Shown piece by piece: positions 28,790 through 38,825 of a stretch of 54,834 nt of DNA; the first letter of the stretch is position 1; the number at the start of each line of letters is the position of its first letter. Source of the DNA: Nocardiopsis sp. MG754419 (lineage in GTDB: Bacteria; Actinomycetota; Actinomycetes; Streptosporangiales; Streptosporangiaceae); NCBI RefSeq assembly GCF_018207095.1, contig NZ_QOCZ01000017.1, forward strand, positions 1 through 54,834. Direction: 5' to 3'. The translations under genes and the position numbers were made by a program. The notes beneath the pieces are model-generated. The model was not told where the DNA came from and ran no database searches. It saw only the letters and a list, made by a program, of their open reading frames with translations.

Positions 28790-29896
28790 ATGGCCGACGC
28801 ACCCACGAGCCCTGGTCAGGGCACCCCCGCACACGACGGACCCGAACTGCACGTCGCGCTCATCGGTTACGGCAAGGGCGGCGAGGTCTTCCACGCTCCC
28901 CTCATCGACGCGGTGCCCGGACTACGGTTGTCCGCCGTGGTCACCGGTGCGCCCGCCCGCGAGGCCGCCGTGCGCTCCCGCTATCCCGACGTCACCGTGT
29001 ACCCCTCCGTCGAGGACCTGTGGGCCGACGCCGGGCGCTACGAGATCGCCGTGGTGAGCACACCCAACGAGACCCACGCGCCCCTGGCCCGCGCCGCCCT
29101 GGAGGCCGGTCTGGCGGTGGTCGTGGACAAGCCGTTCGCGCTCACCGCCAAGGAGGCGCGCGACCTCACCGATCGTGCCGCGGAGCTCGGTCAGGTGCTC
29201 ACCGTCTACCAGAACCGCCGCTGGGACGCCGACTTCCTCACCCTGTGGGGGATCATCGAGGAGGGCGCGCTGGGACGGGTGCACCGTTTCGAGTCGCGTT
29301 TCGAACGGATGCGGCCCGAGGCCCGGGCGACCTGGCGGGACAGCGGGAGCGTGGAGGTCGGTGCCGGCGTTCTGTACGACCTGGGTCCCCACCTGATCGA
29401 CCAGGCCGTCAACCTCTTCGGACCCGTCGCCTCGGTCCACGCCGAGGTGGACGCCCGGCGCGACGGGGTGCGCGCCGACGACGACGTCTTCCTCTCCCTG
29501 GAGCACGCGCGCGGCACGCGCTCCCATCTGTGGATGAGCGCCCTGAGCGCGCAGAACGGTCCGCGCTTTCGGGTACTGGGCGACCGGGCGGCCTACACCT
29601 CTCATGGCATGGACGGGCAGGAGGCACGTCTCGCCGCGGGGGAGAGCCCCACCGTGTCCGACTGGGGGGTGGTCCCCGAGTCCGAGTGGGGTCTGCTCGG
29701 CGTCGACGGCGACCTCCGGCCCGTCCCGAGCGAGCGAGGAGCGTACCCGGAGTTCTACGTCGGCGTGCGCGACGCGGTCGGCGAGGGAGAACCCCTGCCG
29801 GTGGACCCGCACGAGGTGATCCACGGGCTGGAGGTCATCGAGGCGGCCCGGCGCAGCGCCGCGACCCGCACCGTGGTGCGGCCCGCCGGGCACTGA
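28790..29896 (+). CDS. Gfo/Idh/MocA family NAD(P)-dependent oxidoreductase
   Basis: A 368-residue protein. The N-terminal Rossmann fold reads VALIGYGKGGEVFHAPLI (GxGxxG at about 26-31), then VAVVSTPNETHAPLARAALEAGLAVVVDKPFALTAKEA with the EKP-like DKP catalytic lysine. The C-terminal domain contains VYQNRRWDADFLTL and GAGVLYDLGPHLIDQAVNLFG, with the usual active-site Asp/His. This is the YdgJ/scyllo-inositol or sugar dehydrogenase branch, though the exact sugar is unknown. The start is ATG 28790, with a leaderless-type promoter. The gene next downstream is a four-carbon acid sugar kinase with its own ribosome site. Confidence 0.9.
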   Translation: MADAPTSPGQGTPAHDGPELHVALIGYGKGGEVFHAPLIDAVPGLRLSAVVTGAPAREAAVRSRYPDVTVYPSVEDLWADAGRYEIAVVSTPNETHAPLARAALEAGLAVVVDKPFALTAKEARDLTDRAAELGQVLTVYQNRRWDADFLTLWGIIEEGALGRVHRFESRFERMRPEARATWRDSGSVEVGAGVLYDLGPHLIDQAVNLFGPVASVHAEVDARRDGVRADDDVFLSLEHARGTRSHLWMSALSAQNGPRFRVLGDRAAYTSHGMDGQEARLAAGESPTVSDWGVVPESEWGLLGVDGDLRPVPSERGAYPEFYVGVRDAVGEGEPLPVDPHEVIHGLEVIEAARRSAATRTVVRPAGH

Positions 29897-30212
29897 GCCG
29901 GACCGCGCTCCGGTCGCCCGGGCCTTTCCACCGCCTTCCCGGGAGGTGCGGTGCGGGCACTCCCTCCCGGGTCCACGACGGGCCCGGGGGTCGGTGCCGG
30001 GTACGTGGCGGGGCGTGTCGCGTGCGAGGGGCCGGGTGTCCGTGTCGCCTTCGTGTCCGATCCGTCGGGCGACCGTGTCCGGGCCGCCGAGACCGCCGTC
30101 ACCAGTGCCTTCGGCCGCCACGCCCCTGTGGACAACGCTCCTCGGACCCCCGCTTGGCCCTATGTTGGAGGGAGGATGATCCAGGCTTCACGCACCCCGA
30201 AGGAGACGCCCC
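29897..30212 (+). other. 316-base intergenic stretch upstream of the sugar kinase
   Basis: No gene is supported. The only signals are a -10-like TATGTT at 30161-30166 and the AAGGAG ribosome site of the kinase at its end. No clear -35, operator or RNA fold is visible. Confidence 0.45.
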
Positions 30213-31571
30213 GTGGCCCAGGTACTCGTGGTCGCCGACGACCTCACCGGTGCCAACGCCACCGGTGCGCGGTTCGCCCGCACCGGGATGCGGGTGGCCA
30301 CGGTGACGCCCGAGCACGTCAGTCGGGTCGCCGGTGACTACGACGTGGTCGTGGCCAACCTGGACAGCAGGCACGTCCCCGCCGAACAGGCCGCCGACCT
30401 GGTCACCGACGTCATCGAGGCGGTGTGGCCGGTCGGGCTCGTGGTCAAGCGCACCGACACGACCCTGCGCGGCAACATCGGTGCCGAGGTGGAGGCCGCC
30501 TACGACGCGGTCCGTGAGCGCGTACCCGTCGGCACCCGGGTGCGGGTGTTGTTCGCGCCGGCCTTCCCCGGTTCGGGACGCGTCACCGAGAACGGGGTGC
30601 AGCTCATCGACGGGGTGCCGCTGGAACGCACCGACCTGGCCCTGGACCCCCTCTGTCCGATGGACACCAGTGTGGTCGCCGACATCCTGGGCGCCCAGAC
30701 CGACCTGGCCGTCCGTCACGTACCGATCCGCCAGGTCACACCGGAGATGCTCACCGCCGAACTCCTGGCCGGCGACGAGCCGGTCGTGCTGTGCGACGCC
30801 GCCTCCGAACAGCACCTCACCGACATCGCCGAGGCCGCCGCCGCGGCGCACCACTCCGACGGGACCGTGTGGGTGGCCGTGGACCCCGGACCCACCGGCG
30901 CCCTCCTCGCCTATGCCCTGCGGCTGCGCGGTCAGGCCGGATCGCGCGGGCCCCTCCTGGCGGTGGCCGGCAGCACCACCGAGCTGACCCGTCGGCAGCT
31001 CGCCACCGTCGCCCGCACCGGAGCGGTCCGGTTCGTCGACGTCGACGCGGTCGAACTCGGCGACCCCGAGGGCGAGCACGCCGACCACATCGCCGAGGAA
31101 CTCACCGGGCACCTGTCCTCCTCGGGCTTCCCCGAACTCTGCGTGCTGCGCGTGGTCACCCCGGCCGAACGCGTCCGCGCCCTTCCGGCGCAGGCGCGGG
31201 CCGAGCTGCCCGGACGTCTGGCCGGACTGGTCGCCGACGTCGTCAACGAGCTCGCCGACACCGTGGGCGCCCACGCCCTGCCCAGCGGCCTGTACCTGAC
31301 CGGCGGCGATCTCGTCGCCAGCGTGCTGGACGAGTTGGACGTGCACGCCTTCGACGTGGGCGGCGAGGTGGTGCCCCTCGCGGTCCACGGCCACCTGAGC
31401 GGCGGTCCTCTCGACGGCACCCCGGTCATCGCCAAGGGCGGCATGGTCGGTGACGACATCACCCTGGTCGAGTGCCTGGCCAAACTCCGCCGTGCCGCCC
31501 AGGCCCGCCTGCACCAGGTGCACTCCGAGGTGTCCGAGCACGTGATCCCCTCCCTGACGCGCGACCCGTAG
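30213..31571 (+). CDS. four-carbon acid sugar kinase family protein
   Basis: A 452-residue protein of the DUF1537/four-carbon acid sugar kinase family (OtnK/DtnK-like), which phosphorylates erythronate, threonate and similar acids. The N-terminal substrate domain begins AQVLVVADDLTGANATGARFA and has VKRTDTTLRGNIGAE and FAPAFPGSGRVTENGVQL. The C-terminal nucleotide domain has LLAVAGSTTELTRRQL, SGLYLTGGDLVASVLD and GTPVIAKGGMVGDD. The start is GTG 30213 with AAGGAG nine bases upstream. The usual partners (tetronate dehydrogenase, aldolase, isomerase) are absent; only the upstream Gfo/Idh/MocA oxidoreductase could be a pathway neighbour. Confidence 0.9.
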   Translation: MAQVLVVADDLTGANATGARFARTGMRVATVTPEHVSRVAGDYDVVVANLDSRHVPAEQAADLVTDVIEAVWPVGLVVKRTDTTLRGNIGAEVEAAYDAVRERVPVGTRVRVLFAPAFPGSGRVTENGVQLIDGVPLERTDLALDPLCPMDTSVVADILGAQTDLAVRHVPIRQVTPEMLTAELLAGDEPVVLCDAASEQHLTDIAEAAAAAHHSDGTVWVAVDPGPTGALLAYALRLRGQAGSRGPLLAVAGSTTELTRRQLATVARTGAVRFVDVDAVELGDPEGEHADHIAEELTGHLSSSGFPELCVLRVVTPAERVRALPAQARAELPGRLAGLVADVVNELADTVGAHALPSGLYLTGGDLVASVLDELDVHAFDVGGEVVPLAVHGHLSGGPLDGTPVIAKGGMVGDDITLVECLAKLRRAAQARLHQVHSEVSEHVIPSLTRDP

Positions 31572-31578
31572 CCATCGG

Positions 31579-31606
31579 CCGGGCCACCGCCCCGGTGGTG
31601 GCCCGG
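31579..31606 (+). terminator. hairpin terminator after the sugar kinase
   Basis: A perfect 10-bp stem (31579-31588 with 31597-31606) and eight-base loop start eight bases after the stop. No T tract. Confidence 0.6.
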
Positions 31607-32007
31607 GTGGCGCCGCCCTTTCACGGGTGCTCCGACGAGGCAGGTCCGCCGCCCGCCGCCGTGGCCGCCCCACCGGGGAGGGCGGCCGTCCTCCCCGTGT
31701 GCGACCACCGCCGCGCGAGCGCCGACGCGACACCGACATCCCGTGATGGGACGGCCATCGTCCCTCCTCACCGGGGTGCACACGCGGAGCCTCGCTGTGG
31801 ACGCAGCCTCGCACCAGGTCTTTACAACGATGGAAAACTCGACTAGGAAGGGAGCTGTCGTCATCCGTCGTTCATCACTCGGAAACTCCCCCTGAACATC
31901 GGCGGGTGAGGCTCACGAGTCGCCCAGGGACGCGTGCCAGGGGTGTCGCGGAGCCGGTCTCGCCGCACGAGGCCGTGTTCCGGCGGCCCGGAAAGGTGCG
32001 AACCCCC
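31607..32007 (+). other. 401-base region upstream of the GH43 gene with a candidate promoter
   Basis: The segment holds no supported gene. A candidate promoter has TTTACA (31821-31826) and TAGGAA (31844-31849) 17 bases apart, in a short AT-richer patch. Half-site-like GGAAAACTC (31832-31840) falls in the spacer, and a similar GGAAACTCC occurs about 50 bases on. A sugar-responsive repressor could bind there, but none is encoded nearby. Confidence 0.4.
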
Positions 32008-35000
32008 ATGAGACCTTCGGCGATCCTCATCGCCCTGTGCACCGTCATCGCCCTTCTGTCCACGTCCCCGGCGTCGGCGTCGCCGGCCGAGCCCGCACCG
32101 GCCGCCCCGACCTCCGGTGCGGCCGAGCCCCGGCCGGCCGACGTGCGCAACCCCATCTCGGACCCGTTCTCCGACACCTACGCCGACCCCGTCGTCATCC
32201 GCGGCAAGGACGGCTACTGGTACCTCTACGCCACGAGCGACCCGCTCACCGAGGCGCCGAGCGAGTTCGGTCTCATGCACGTGGCGCGGAGCGCCGACTT
32301 CGCGACCTGGGAGTACCTCGGCGAGATCTTCGACGACGACAACCGGCCGGAGTGGGCCCATGAGGACTCGATGTTCTGGGCCCCGGACATCCGGTACGTC
32401 GATGGACAGTACGTCCTGTACTACTCGATGACCCACACCGTCGCGGGCGGCGGGGCCATGGACTACGCCATCGGGGCGGCCACCGCGCCCACCCCGGCCG
32501 GACCGTGGACCGACACCGGAGAGGCGGTGGTCGAACCCCGCTCCGACGGTGAGGGCGGGTTCTTCAACTCGATCGACCCGGCCCTGTTCATCGACGACGA
32601 CGGCACCCGCTACCTCTACTTCGGCGGCTACATCGGTGGTGTCTGGGTCACCGAACTGGACGAGGACGGGTTGCGCGCCGTCGGCGAGCCGACCCGCCTG
32701 ACCGTCGCCGACCGCTACGAGGGAGCCTTCGTCGTCGAGCGCGACGGCTACTACTACCTGACCGTCTCCGCCGCCATGTGCTGCGACGGTCCGGGCACCG
32801 GGTACAGCGTCCACGCGGGCCGGTCGGACTCTCCCACCGGGCCCTTCGTGGACCACGAGGGCCATTCCCTGAACGAGTCGCGGGTCGGCGGCACCCAGGT
32901 CCTGGCCCAGAACGGGAACGGCATCATCGGGGTCGGTCACCACGCGTTCTTCACCGACACCACCGGCCAGGACTGGATCCTCTACCACGGCATCGAACGT
33001 GACGACCCGTGGCTGGACGAGCCCGGCGGGATCAACGAGCGGCCGACGTTCATCGACCGGCTCGACTGGATCGACGGTTGGCCGATCGTGAACGCCGGCG
33101 CGGGCCCGACCGAGGGCGAACTCACCGGTCCCACGGTCGGTTCGGCGCTCGGCATCGACATGGACGACCCCGCCGCGGGTGACGCGCTGCGCGTGGTGGA
33201 GGGCGACTGGACCTCCGTCGAGGAGGAGGAGAACGGCGCCGGTACCGTCGGCCTGCTCGCACCGGACACCTCCGGTGACGCACCGGCCCGCGTGGAGACC
33301 GTCCGCCCCGCGGCGGCCGAGTCCCGGGTCGAGTCGGACCTCAGGTTCCCCGACGGCACCGGGACGTTCCGGCTGGACCTGGCCGGGATGGGCGACCAAG
33401 GGATCGCGGTCGAGGTCGACGCCGACGCGCGCGAGCTGCGCGCCGAGGTCGCGGCGCCCTCGGGAGACCCGGTCACCGAGGTCGCGCCCCTGCCGGAGAT
33501 CTTCGACCCGGAGGTCTTCACGGCCCTGGAGGTCGAGGTCAGGGACGGTCGGGTGTGGGCCTCGGTGGGGGAGAGCCGACTCGGTGACTCGCTGGCGCGC
33601 GTGGTGGTGGACACTCCGCGCTCCGTGGTCAAGCAGCGGCCGGTGGCCTGGGCGGCCGACGGCGCACCCGTGTCGATCGCCAACCCGAGTGTGGCCGCGG
33701 TCCACACCCCCGTCACCGAGGCGGTCGCCGAACCGCAGGCGGGCGGAACACTCTGGTCCGAGGAGTTCGACGGCGAGCTCGACGAGGGCTGGGAGTGGGT
33801 CCGCGGCACGGACGACATCACGGTGGAGGAGGACGGACTCACCTGGCCGCTCGATGACGGTGACGTCAGGGGCGGTGACAACGACGGCACGCTCCTGCTG
33901 CGCGACGCGCCCGAGGGCGAGTGGATGATGCAGACCCACCTCACCTTGGACCTCGGTGAGGACACCGTGCGCAACTACCAGCAGGCGGGCCTGATCGCCC
34001 ACGTCGACGACGACGACTTCGCCCGGCTGGGAACCCTCGCCCTGCACCGGACGCGGTCGGCCGAGTTCAGCCGTGAGTTGACCACCGACGGTCGGCGCGA
34101 CAGCGGATCCCACTGGGGCGGTCCCACCGCACCGGAGATGTGGCTGCGGCTCCACCACCGGGTGCACCCCGAGACGGGTGAGTCGCACTACCGCTCCGCG
34201 ACCTCGATCGACGGCGAGAACTGGCGCTGGGGCGCGGTCTGGACCTTCCCGGCCGACGCCGAGCCGAGGATCGGCCTGTACGCGGGCGGGGGAGCGGAAC
34301 CGGCGGTCGACGCGGTGTTCCACAGCGTCGAGATCCAATCCGTCGCCGGCACCGACCACGATGAGGAGAACCCCGTGGGATTCGCCAACCCGGTCTTCGA
34401 GGAGAACTTCCCCGATCCGTTCGTTCTGGAGTCGGGGGGAACGTTCTACGCCTACGCCACCAACGGTGAGCACGGCAACATGCCGGTGCTGACCTCCACC
34501 GACCTGGTCGACTGGGAGCTGTCCGGCGACGCGATGCCGGACGTGGCCGGTTGGTCGGAGGAGGGCAAGCACTGGGCGCCGGAGGTCATCGAGGCCGAAC
34601 CGGGGCGCTTCCTGGCCTACTACACCGCCCGCGATCCCGAGCTGGATCTTCAGTGCCTGGGCGTGGCCGAGGCCACCGACCCGCTCGGCCCGTTCACGGA
34701 CTCCGATGACGCGCCGTTGGTCTGCCAGACCGATGAGGGCGGGTCGATCGACGCCAGCCCGTTCGTGGACGTGGACGGTACGCCCTACCTGCTCTGGAAG
34801 AACGACGGCAACCACGTCGACGAGCGGAGCTGGATCTACGCCCAGGAACTGTCCCCGGACGGGCTGTCCCTCGTCGGGGAGGCGCACCGACTGGTCACCC
34901 ACGACCAGGAATGGGAGGGCCATCTGGTCGAGGGCGCGAGCGTCTGGGTGCACGAGGGCCGCTACTACATGTTCTACTCCGCGAACGGCTACTACTCGGC

Positions 35001-35289
35001 GGAGTACGGGGTCGGCTACGCGGTGGCGGACAGCCTCCTCGGGCCGTGGACCAAGCCGTCCGAGGAACCGTTGATGTCCTCCAACGAGGTCGCCGGCGGC
35101 CCGGGGCACGGCATGGTCCTGGAGGTGAACGACCGCACCTGGTACGTGCACCACGCATGGCCCCCGGACGGTGTGGGCGACCACGACCGTGGACGGAGCA
35201 TGTGGGTCACTCCGTTGCTCTGGGAGGGCGACGTGCCGGTGCTCGACGGTCCGTCCTCGTGGGTCGACCTGGACCCGACGGATCCGTGA
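32008..35289 (+). CDS. secreted glycoside hydrolase with two GH43 domains
   Basis: A 1093-residue protein. Residues 1-25 form a signal peptide (MRPSAILIALCTVIALLSTSPASA, cleavage near Ala24). GH43 domain 1 spans about 45-365, with base Asp60 (YADPVV), pKa-modulating Asp190 (SIDPALFIDDDG) and acid Glu238 (YEGAFVVE). A middle region of about 400-780 resembles concanavalin-type beta-sandwich modules (LWSEEFDGELDEGWEWVRG). GH43 domain 2 (about 790-1090) has Asp803 (FPDPFV), Asp915 (SIDASPF) and Glu975 (LVEGASVW), so both sites look complete. The family acts on arabinan, xylan or arabinoxylan side chains. The start is ATG 32008, because the signal peptide begins there. It is monocistronic, with no sugar transporter adjacent. 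Confidence 0.9.
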   Translation: MRPSAILIALCTVIALLSTSPASASPAEPAPAAPTSGAAEPRPADVRNPISDPFSDTYADPVVIRGKDGYWYLYATSDPLTEAPSEFGLMHVARSADFATWEYLGEIFDDDNRPEWAHEDSMFWAPDIRYVDGQYVLYYSMTHTVAGGGAMDYAIGAATAPTPAGPWTDTGEAVVEPRSDGEGGFFNSIDPALFIDDDGTRYLYFGGYIGGVWVTELDEDGLRAVGEPTRLTVADRYEGAFVVERDGYYYLTVSAAMCCDGPGTGYSVHAGRSDSPTGPFVDHEGHSLNESRVGGTQVLAQNGNGIIGVGHHAFFTDTTGQDWILYHGIERDDPWLDEPGGINERPTFIDRLDWIDGWPIVNAGAGPTEGELTGPTVGSALGIDMDDPAAGDALRVVEGDWTSVEEEENGAGTVGLLAPDTSGDAPARVETVRPAAAESRVESDLRFPDGTGTFRLDLAGMGDQGIAVEVDADARELRAEVAAPSGDPVTEVAPLPEIFDPEVFTALEVEVRDGRVWASVGESRLGDSLARVVVDTPRSVVKQRPVAWAADGAPVSIANPSVAAVHTPVTEAVAEPQAGGTLWSEEFDGELDEGWEWVRGTDDITVEEDGLTWPLDDGDVRGGDNDGTLLLRDAPEGEWMMQTHLTLDLGEDTVRNYQQAGLIAHVDDDDFARLGTLALHRTRSAEFSRELTTDGRRDSGSHWGGPTAPEMWLRLHHRVHPETGESHYRSATSIDGENWRWGAVWTFPADAEPRIGLYAGGGAEPAVDAVFHSVEIQSVAGTDHDEENPVGFANPVFEENFPDPFVLESGGTFYAYATNGEHGNMPVLTSTDLVDWELSGDAMPDVAGWSEEGKHWAPEVIEAEPGRFLAYYTARDPELDLQCLGVAEATDPLGPFTDSDDAPLVCQTDEGGSIDASPFVDVDGTPYLLWKNDGNHVDERSWIYAQELSPDGLSLVGEAHRLVTHDQEWEGHLVEGASVWVHEGRYYMFYSANGYYSAEYGVGYAVADSLLGPWTKPSEEPLMSSNEVAGGPGHGMVLEVNDRTWYVHHAWPPDGVGDHDRGRSMWVTPLLWEGDVPVLDGPSSWVDLDPTDP

Positions 35290-35315
35290 GGCGGGTACGG
35301 AAGGTCTGAGACCGA

Positions 35316-35362
35316 GGGGTCCGTATCGGGCGACGGCCAGGCCGTCGCCCGATACGGACCCC
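35316..35362. terminator. 47-base perfect palindrome, probable terminator or cruciform
   Basis: Positions 35316-35338 and 35340-35362 are exact reverse complements of 23 bases around a single A at 35339. It begins 27 bases after the GH43 stop. There is no T tract. A smaller palindrome, GGTCT-G-AGACC, precedes it at 35303-35313. It is much longer than the other terminator hairpins in this window. Confidence 0.7.
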
Positions 35363-35679
35363 GACCCGTGTCCCCTACGGGCACGCGACCGGTCACAGTG
35401 GACACCGGTCCGGGGCGACCGTGACCGCCCCCGTCGCTGTGACGTGCGTCGCATCTCCGTGGGGTCGGATGCGCCGAGCCCCCTCCGGTGATCGTTCCGC
35501 CTCCGTCGCCGTCACCGCCCCGCCACCCCGACGTGCCCCACCCCAGAGGTGCGTGTGAAGGAACTCAGGGCGTGACCAGGGCTCTCCCCGATGGGAGGCG
35601 TGCCCCATGGCGACCACGCTGGAACCGTCGATACCGAGAGAACGGGAGCACCCGAGACGGGTGAGCGGGGACGGGGACC
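35363..35679. other. 317-base region upstream of the ABC transporter without a gene
   Basis: Open frames here are short and arginine/proline-rich. Apart from the GGGGA ribosome site of the next gene, I see no promoter consensus or recognisable element. Confidence 0.4.
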
Positions 35680-36477
35680 ATGCGGGAAACGCACACGGGG
35701 GACGACCGTCGGTCGACGGTCGTGCGGTTGAGGACGGTGGGCAAGGTCTACGGTCGGCGCGGCCACCGTGTCGCCGCGCTCGACGATGTCGACGTCGGCT
35801 TCGATCGCGGCACGTTCACGGCGGTGATGGGGCCCTCCGGATCGGGGAAGAGCACGTTGTTGCACTGTGCCGCCGGTCTCGACCGCGTGACCTCGGGATC
35901 GGTCCATCTCGACGGCGTCGACCTCGGCGGTCTCGGTGAGCGACGGTTGACCCTCATGCGTCGGGAACGGGTCGGATTCGTCTTCCAGGCGTTCAACCTG
36001 CTTCCCGCCCTGACCGCGACGCAGAACGTCCGGCTGCCCCTCGAACTGGCGGGCCGTCGTCCCTCCCACGGCCGAGTGGCCGAGATCCTGGAACAGGTCG
36101 GCCTCCGGGACCGGGGGCGGCACCGACCGGCCGAACTCTCCGGAGGCCAACAGCAACGCGTGGCGATCGCCCGGGCCCTGGTCACCGCACCGGCCGTCGT
36201 CTTCGCCGACGAACCCACGGGGGCCCTGGACTCCCGGTCGGCCCGCAGCGTGCTGGGACTGCTGCGCGAGACCGTGCGGAGCGCCGGACAGACGATCGTC
36301 ATGGTGACCCACGACCCCGTGGCGGCCTCCTACGCCGACCGGGTCGTGTTCCTGGCCGACGGGCGACTCGCCGGCGAACTGCGCGCCCCCACGGCCGAGG
36401 CCGTCGCCGAGCGGATGACGCACCTGGGCGCCTGGGACGACGGTACGACCGCGCCGACCGCGGGGGAACGGCGATGA
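35680..36477 (+). CDS. ABC transporter ATP-binding protein (MacB/LolD-like)
   Basis: A 265-residue ATPase: Walker A GPSGSGKST, Q-loop FVFQAFNLLPALTATQNVRLPLEL, signature LSGGQQQRVAIARAL, Walker B VVFADEPTGALDS and the switch histidine in VMVTHD. The Q-loop FQxFNLLP and the EPTGALD pattern are those of MacB/LolD/FtsE-type exporters, which work with FtsX-fold permeases such as the next gene. The start is ATG 35680 with GGGGA upstream. The stop overlaps the permease start (ATGA at 36474-36477). Because the permease is frameshifted, the complex may be non-functional. Confidence 0.95.
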   Translation: MRETHTGDDRRSTVVRLRTVGKVYGRRGHRVAALDDVDVGFDRGTFTAVMGPSGSGKSTLLHCAAGLDRVTSGSVHLDGVDLGGLGERRLTLMRRERVGFVFQAFNLLPALTATQNVRLPLELAGRRPSHGRVAEILEQVGLRDRGRHRPAELSGGQQQRVAIARALVTAPAVVFADEPTGALDSRSARSVLGLLRETVRSAGQTIVMVTHDPVAASYADRVVFLADGRLAGELRAPTAEAVAERMTHLGAWDDGTTAPTAGERR

Positions 36478-38737
36478 TCCGGCTCGCCGCACGTACCCTG
36501 CGCCATCGCAAGGGCGGCTTCGTGGCGGCCTTCCTCACGATGTTCCTCGGCGCGACCATCGTCATGGCCTGCGGCGGGCTCCTGGAGACCGGTATCCGCG
36601 CGTCGGTGCCGCCGCAGCAGCTGTCCGGCGCCGACATCGTCGTCGCCGGCGACCATCGCCACGACGTCGCCGAGATGGGCTACACCGCGATCCTGACCGA
36701 GCGTGTGCGAGTGGACGCCGCACTGGTCGACGCGCTCGCCGCGCTGCCCGGTGTCCAGGAGTCCCGCGGTCACGTCTTCGACGCTCCGGCCCCGGAGGGC
36801 ACCGTCGACGCCGTGGCCGTGGTGGCCGAGGAGGGCACCGACGTCGATCGGCTCCGTGCCCTCGTCGACGCCGAGTCAACCGAGACCGCCGTGACGCTCG
36901 TCGGCGACGACCGCGGCCTGGCCGAAGTGCCCGAGGCGGTGGCCGCAGGTGAGGGCCTGGTCGTCCTCGCCGGCCTCTTCGGTGCGTGGGCGATCATGAT
37001 CGCGGTGTTCGGGGTGGCCTCGATGCTGGCGCTCTCGGTGCAGCAGCGCCATCGCGAGATGGCCCTGCTCCGGGCGGTCGGGGGACACCCGGGCAACTGC
37101 GCCTGTTGGTCCTCGGGGAGACGCTGATCCTGGCCGCCCTCGCCTCGGCGTCGGCGATCCTGCCCGGTCGATGGCTCGGTGAGTCGCTGCTGCGCGCCCT
37201 GGTCGACGCCGACATCATCGTCGACGGCCTCGCGTTCCACCTGGGCTGGATCCCGTCGCTCGTCGCGGTCGTCTCCGCTCTGTGCGCCGCGGTCGGCGGC
37301 GCCCTGGTCGCCGGCCATCGGGCGGCTCGAACCCGGCCCACCGAGGCGTTGGCCGACGCCGGTTCGCCAGAGAACCGACCGATCGGCCCGTGGCGGATCG
37401 TCCTCGGACTGGTCCTGCTGGCCGGTGGTGTCGCACTGCTCGTCGTCACGATGACCGCCATGAGCGGACGACTCGCCTCCACCACGGGGTCGCCGGGCGC
37501 GATCCTCATGGCCATCGCCCTGGCCGTGCTCAGCCCGGTGCTGACCCGCCCGCTCGCCGCGCTACTGACGCCGGTGGGCGCGCTGACGGGGCAGGCCGGG
37601 CGGCTGGCGGTGATCAACGTGCGGGCCGGGATCGACCGGACCGCCGCGGTGGCGATGCCGGTCGTCCTGCTCACCGGCATCGCCACCGGGTTGTTGTACA
37701 TGCACCTCACCGGTAAGGCCGCCGTCCACCAGGAATTCGTCGGCGGACTGGCGGCGGACGCGGTGATCAGGGTCGAGGCCGGGGCCGACGCTCCCTTGCC
37801 GGAACAGGTCGCCGCGCTGCCCGGAGTGGACGCCGCCTCGGAGTACGTCGAGAGCACGGGGTTCGTCGAGAGGCCCGTCGACGATCCGGGGAACTGGGAG
37901 GGGGAGGATCGGTGGGCCGGCTGGGAGCTTCGGGGTGTCACGCCGGACGGCGTCGCGGCGGTCATGCCCGGACCCGTGGTCGAGGGCTCCATGGACGACC
38001 TTCGTGGGGCCGCCGTGGCCCTGGACGCCGACAACGCCGGTGAACTCGGAGTGGGACCGGGTGACCCGATGACGCTGCGGATGGGCGACAACGCCGTGCT
38101 CGACGTGGAGGTGGTCGCTCTGTTCACCGAGCCCCCCGGATCGGACGCCACGTTGTTGCTGCCCGCGGACGTGCTCGCCGGCCACACCACCGAGGGTCGG
38201 GTGACCGAGATCCGGGTGGTGGGGGAGGACGGGGTCGGTACGGAGCGGATGATGGCCGGCCTGGCGGGGATCGCCCCCGAAGGCGGGGGCACAGTGGTGG
38301 CCGACCGCGCGACGCTGGCGCAGGAGTACGGCCGGGTCCAGGGCACCGAGGCGTTCGCCATCTACACGATCGTCGCCATGATCGTCACCTATACCGCGAT
38401 CTCGTTGGTCAACGTGCTGGCCTCCGGCACCAACGCGCGCCGTCGCGAGTTCGGCCTGCAACGTCTCACCGGCTCCACTCGGGGGCAGGTACTGCGGATG
38501 CTCGCCATCGAGGGTGTCCTCGTGGCGGTGATCGGCGTGTTCCTGGGCACCGTCGCCGCCGCCGCGACGCTGGTGTCCTTCAGTGTCGGCCGCACGGGCA
38601 CGGTGGTCCCGACGGGGTCGCCGCTGGTCTACGTCGGCGTGGTGGGTGTGGCGCTCCTCGTGACGCTGCTCGCCACACTGGTGCCCGGTCGACGTGTGAC
38701 CCGGCATCGGCCGGTCACGACCGTGGCGCACGGGTAG
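36474..38737 (+). pseudogene. FtsX-family ABC permease broken by a one-base frameshift
   Basis: Frame one (36474-37127) encodes the first 205 or so residues: LRHRKGGFVAAFLTMFLGATI (TM), a periplasmic domain, a second TM and ALSVQQRHREMALLRAVGGHPG. It then stops at 37125-37127 after a short off-frame tail. The next frame resumes with QLRLLVLGETLILAALASASA and continues as a normal FtsX/MacB permease to 38737 (AIYTIVAMIVTYTAISLVNVLASGTNARRREFGLQRL). Adding one base near GGG 37091-37093 gives a single 754-residue protein of expected length. It is either a recent pseudogene or a homopolymer error. It is coupled to the upstream ATPase. Confidence 0.85.
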
Positions 38738-38778
38738 TCCGCTCCCACCACCGGGTGGGTGGGACCGGTGCGCGACCG

Positions 38779-38802
38779 GGGGTGGGGCGCCGGCCCCACC
38801 CC
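38779..38802. terminator. bidirectional terminator hairpin
   Basis: A perfect 10-bp stem (GGGGTGGGGC at 38779-38788 with its complement at 38793-38802) and loop GCCG lie between the convergent permease and hydrolase genes. Confidence 0.65.
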
Positions 38803-38825
38803 TCGTGCGTGCGTCGCGGTCGGGA

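Noticed and set aside
35393..35617. Short minus-strand open frame between the GH43 and ABC transporter genes
   Set aside because: No motif, no ribosome site and no conservation cue; likely chance in GC-rich DNA.
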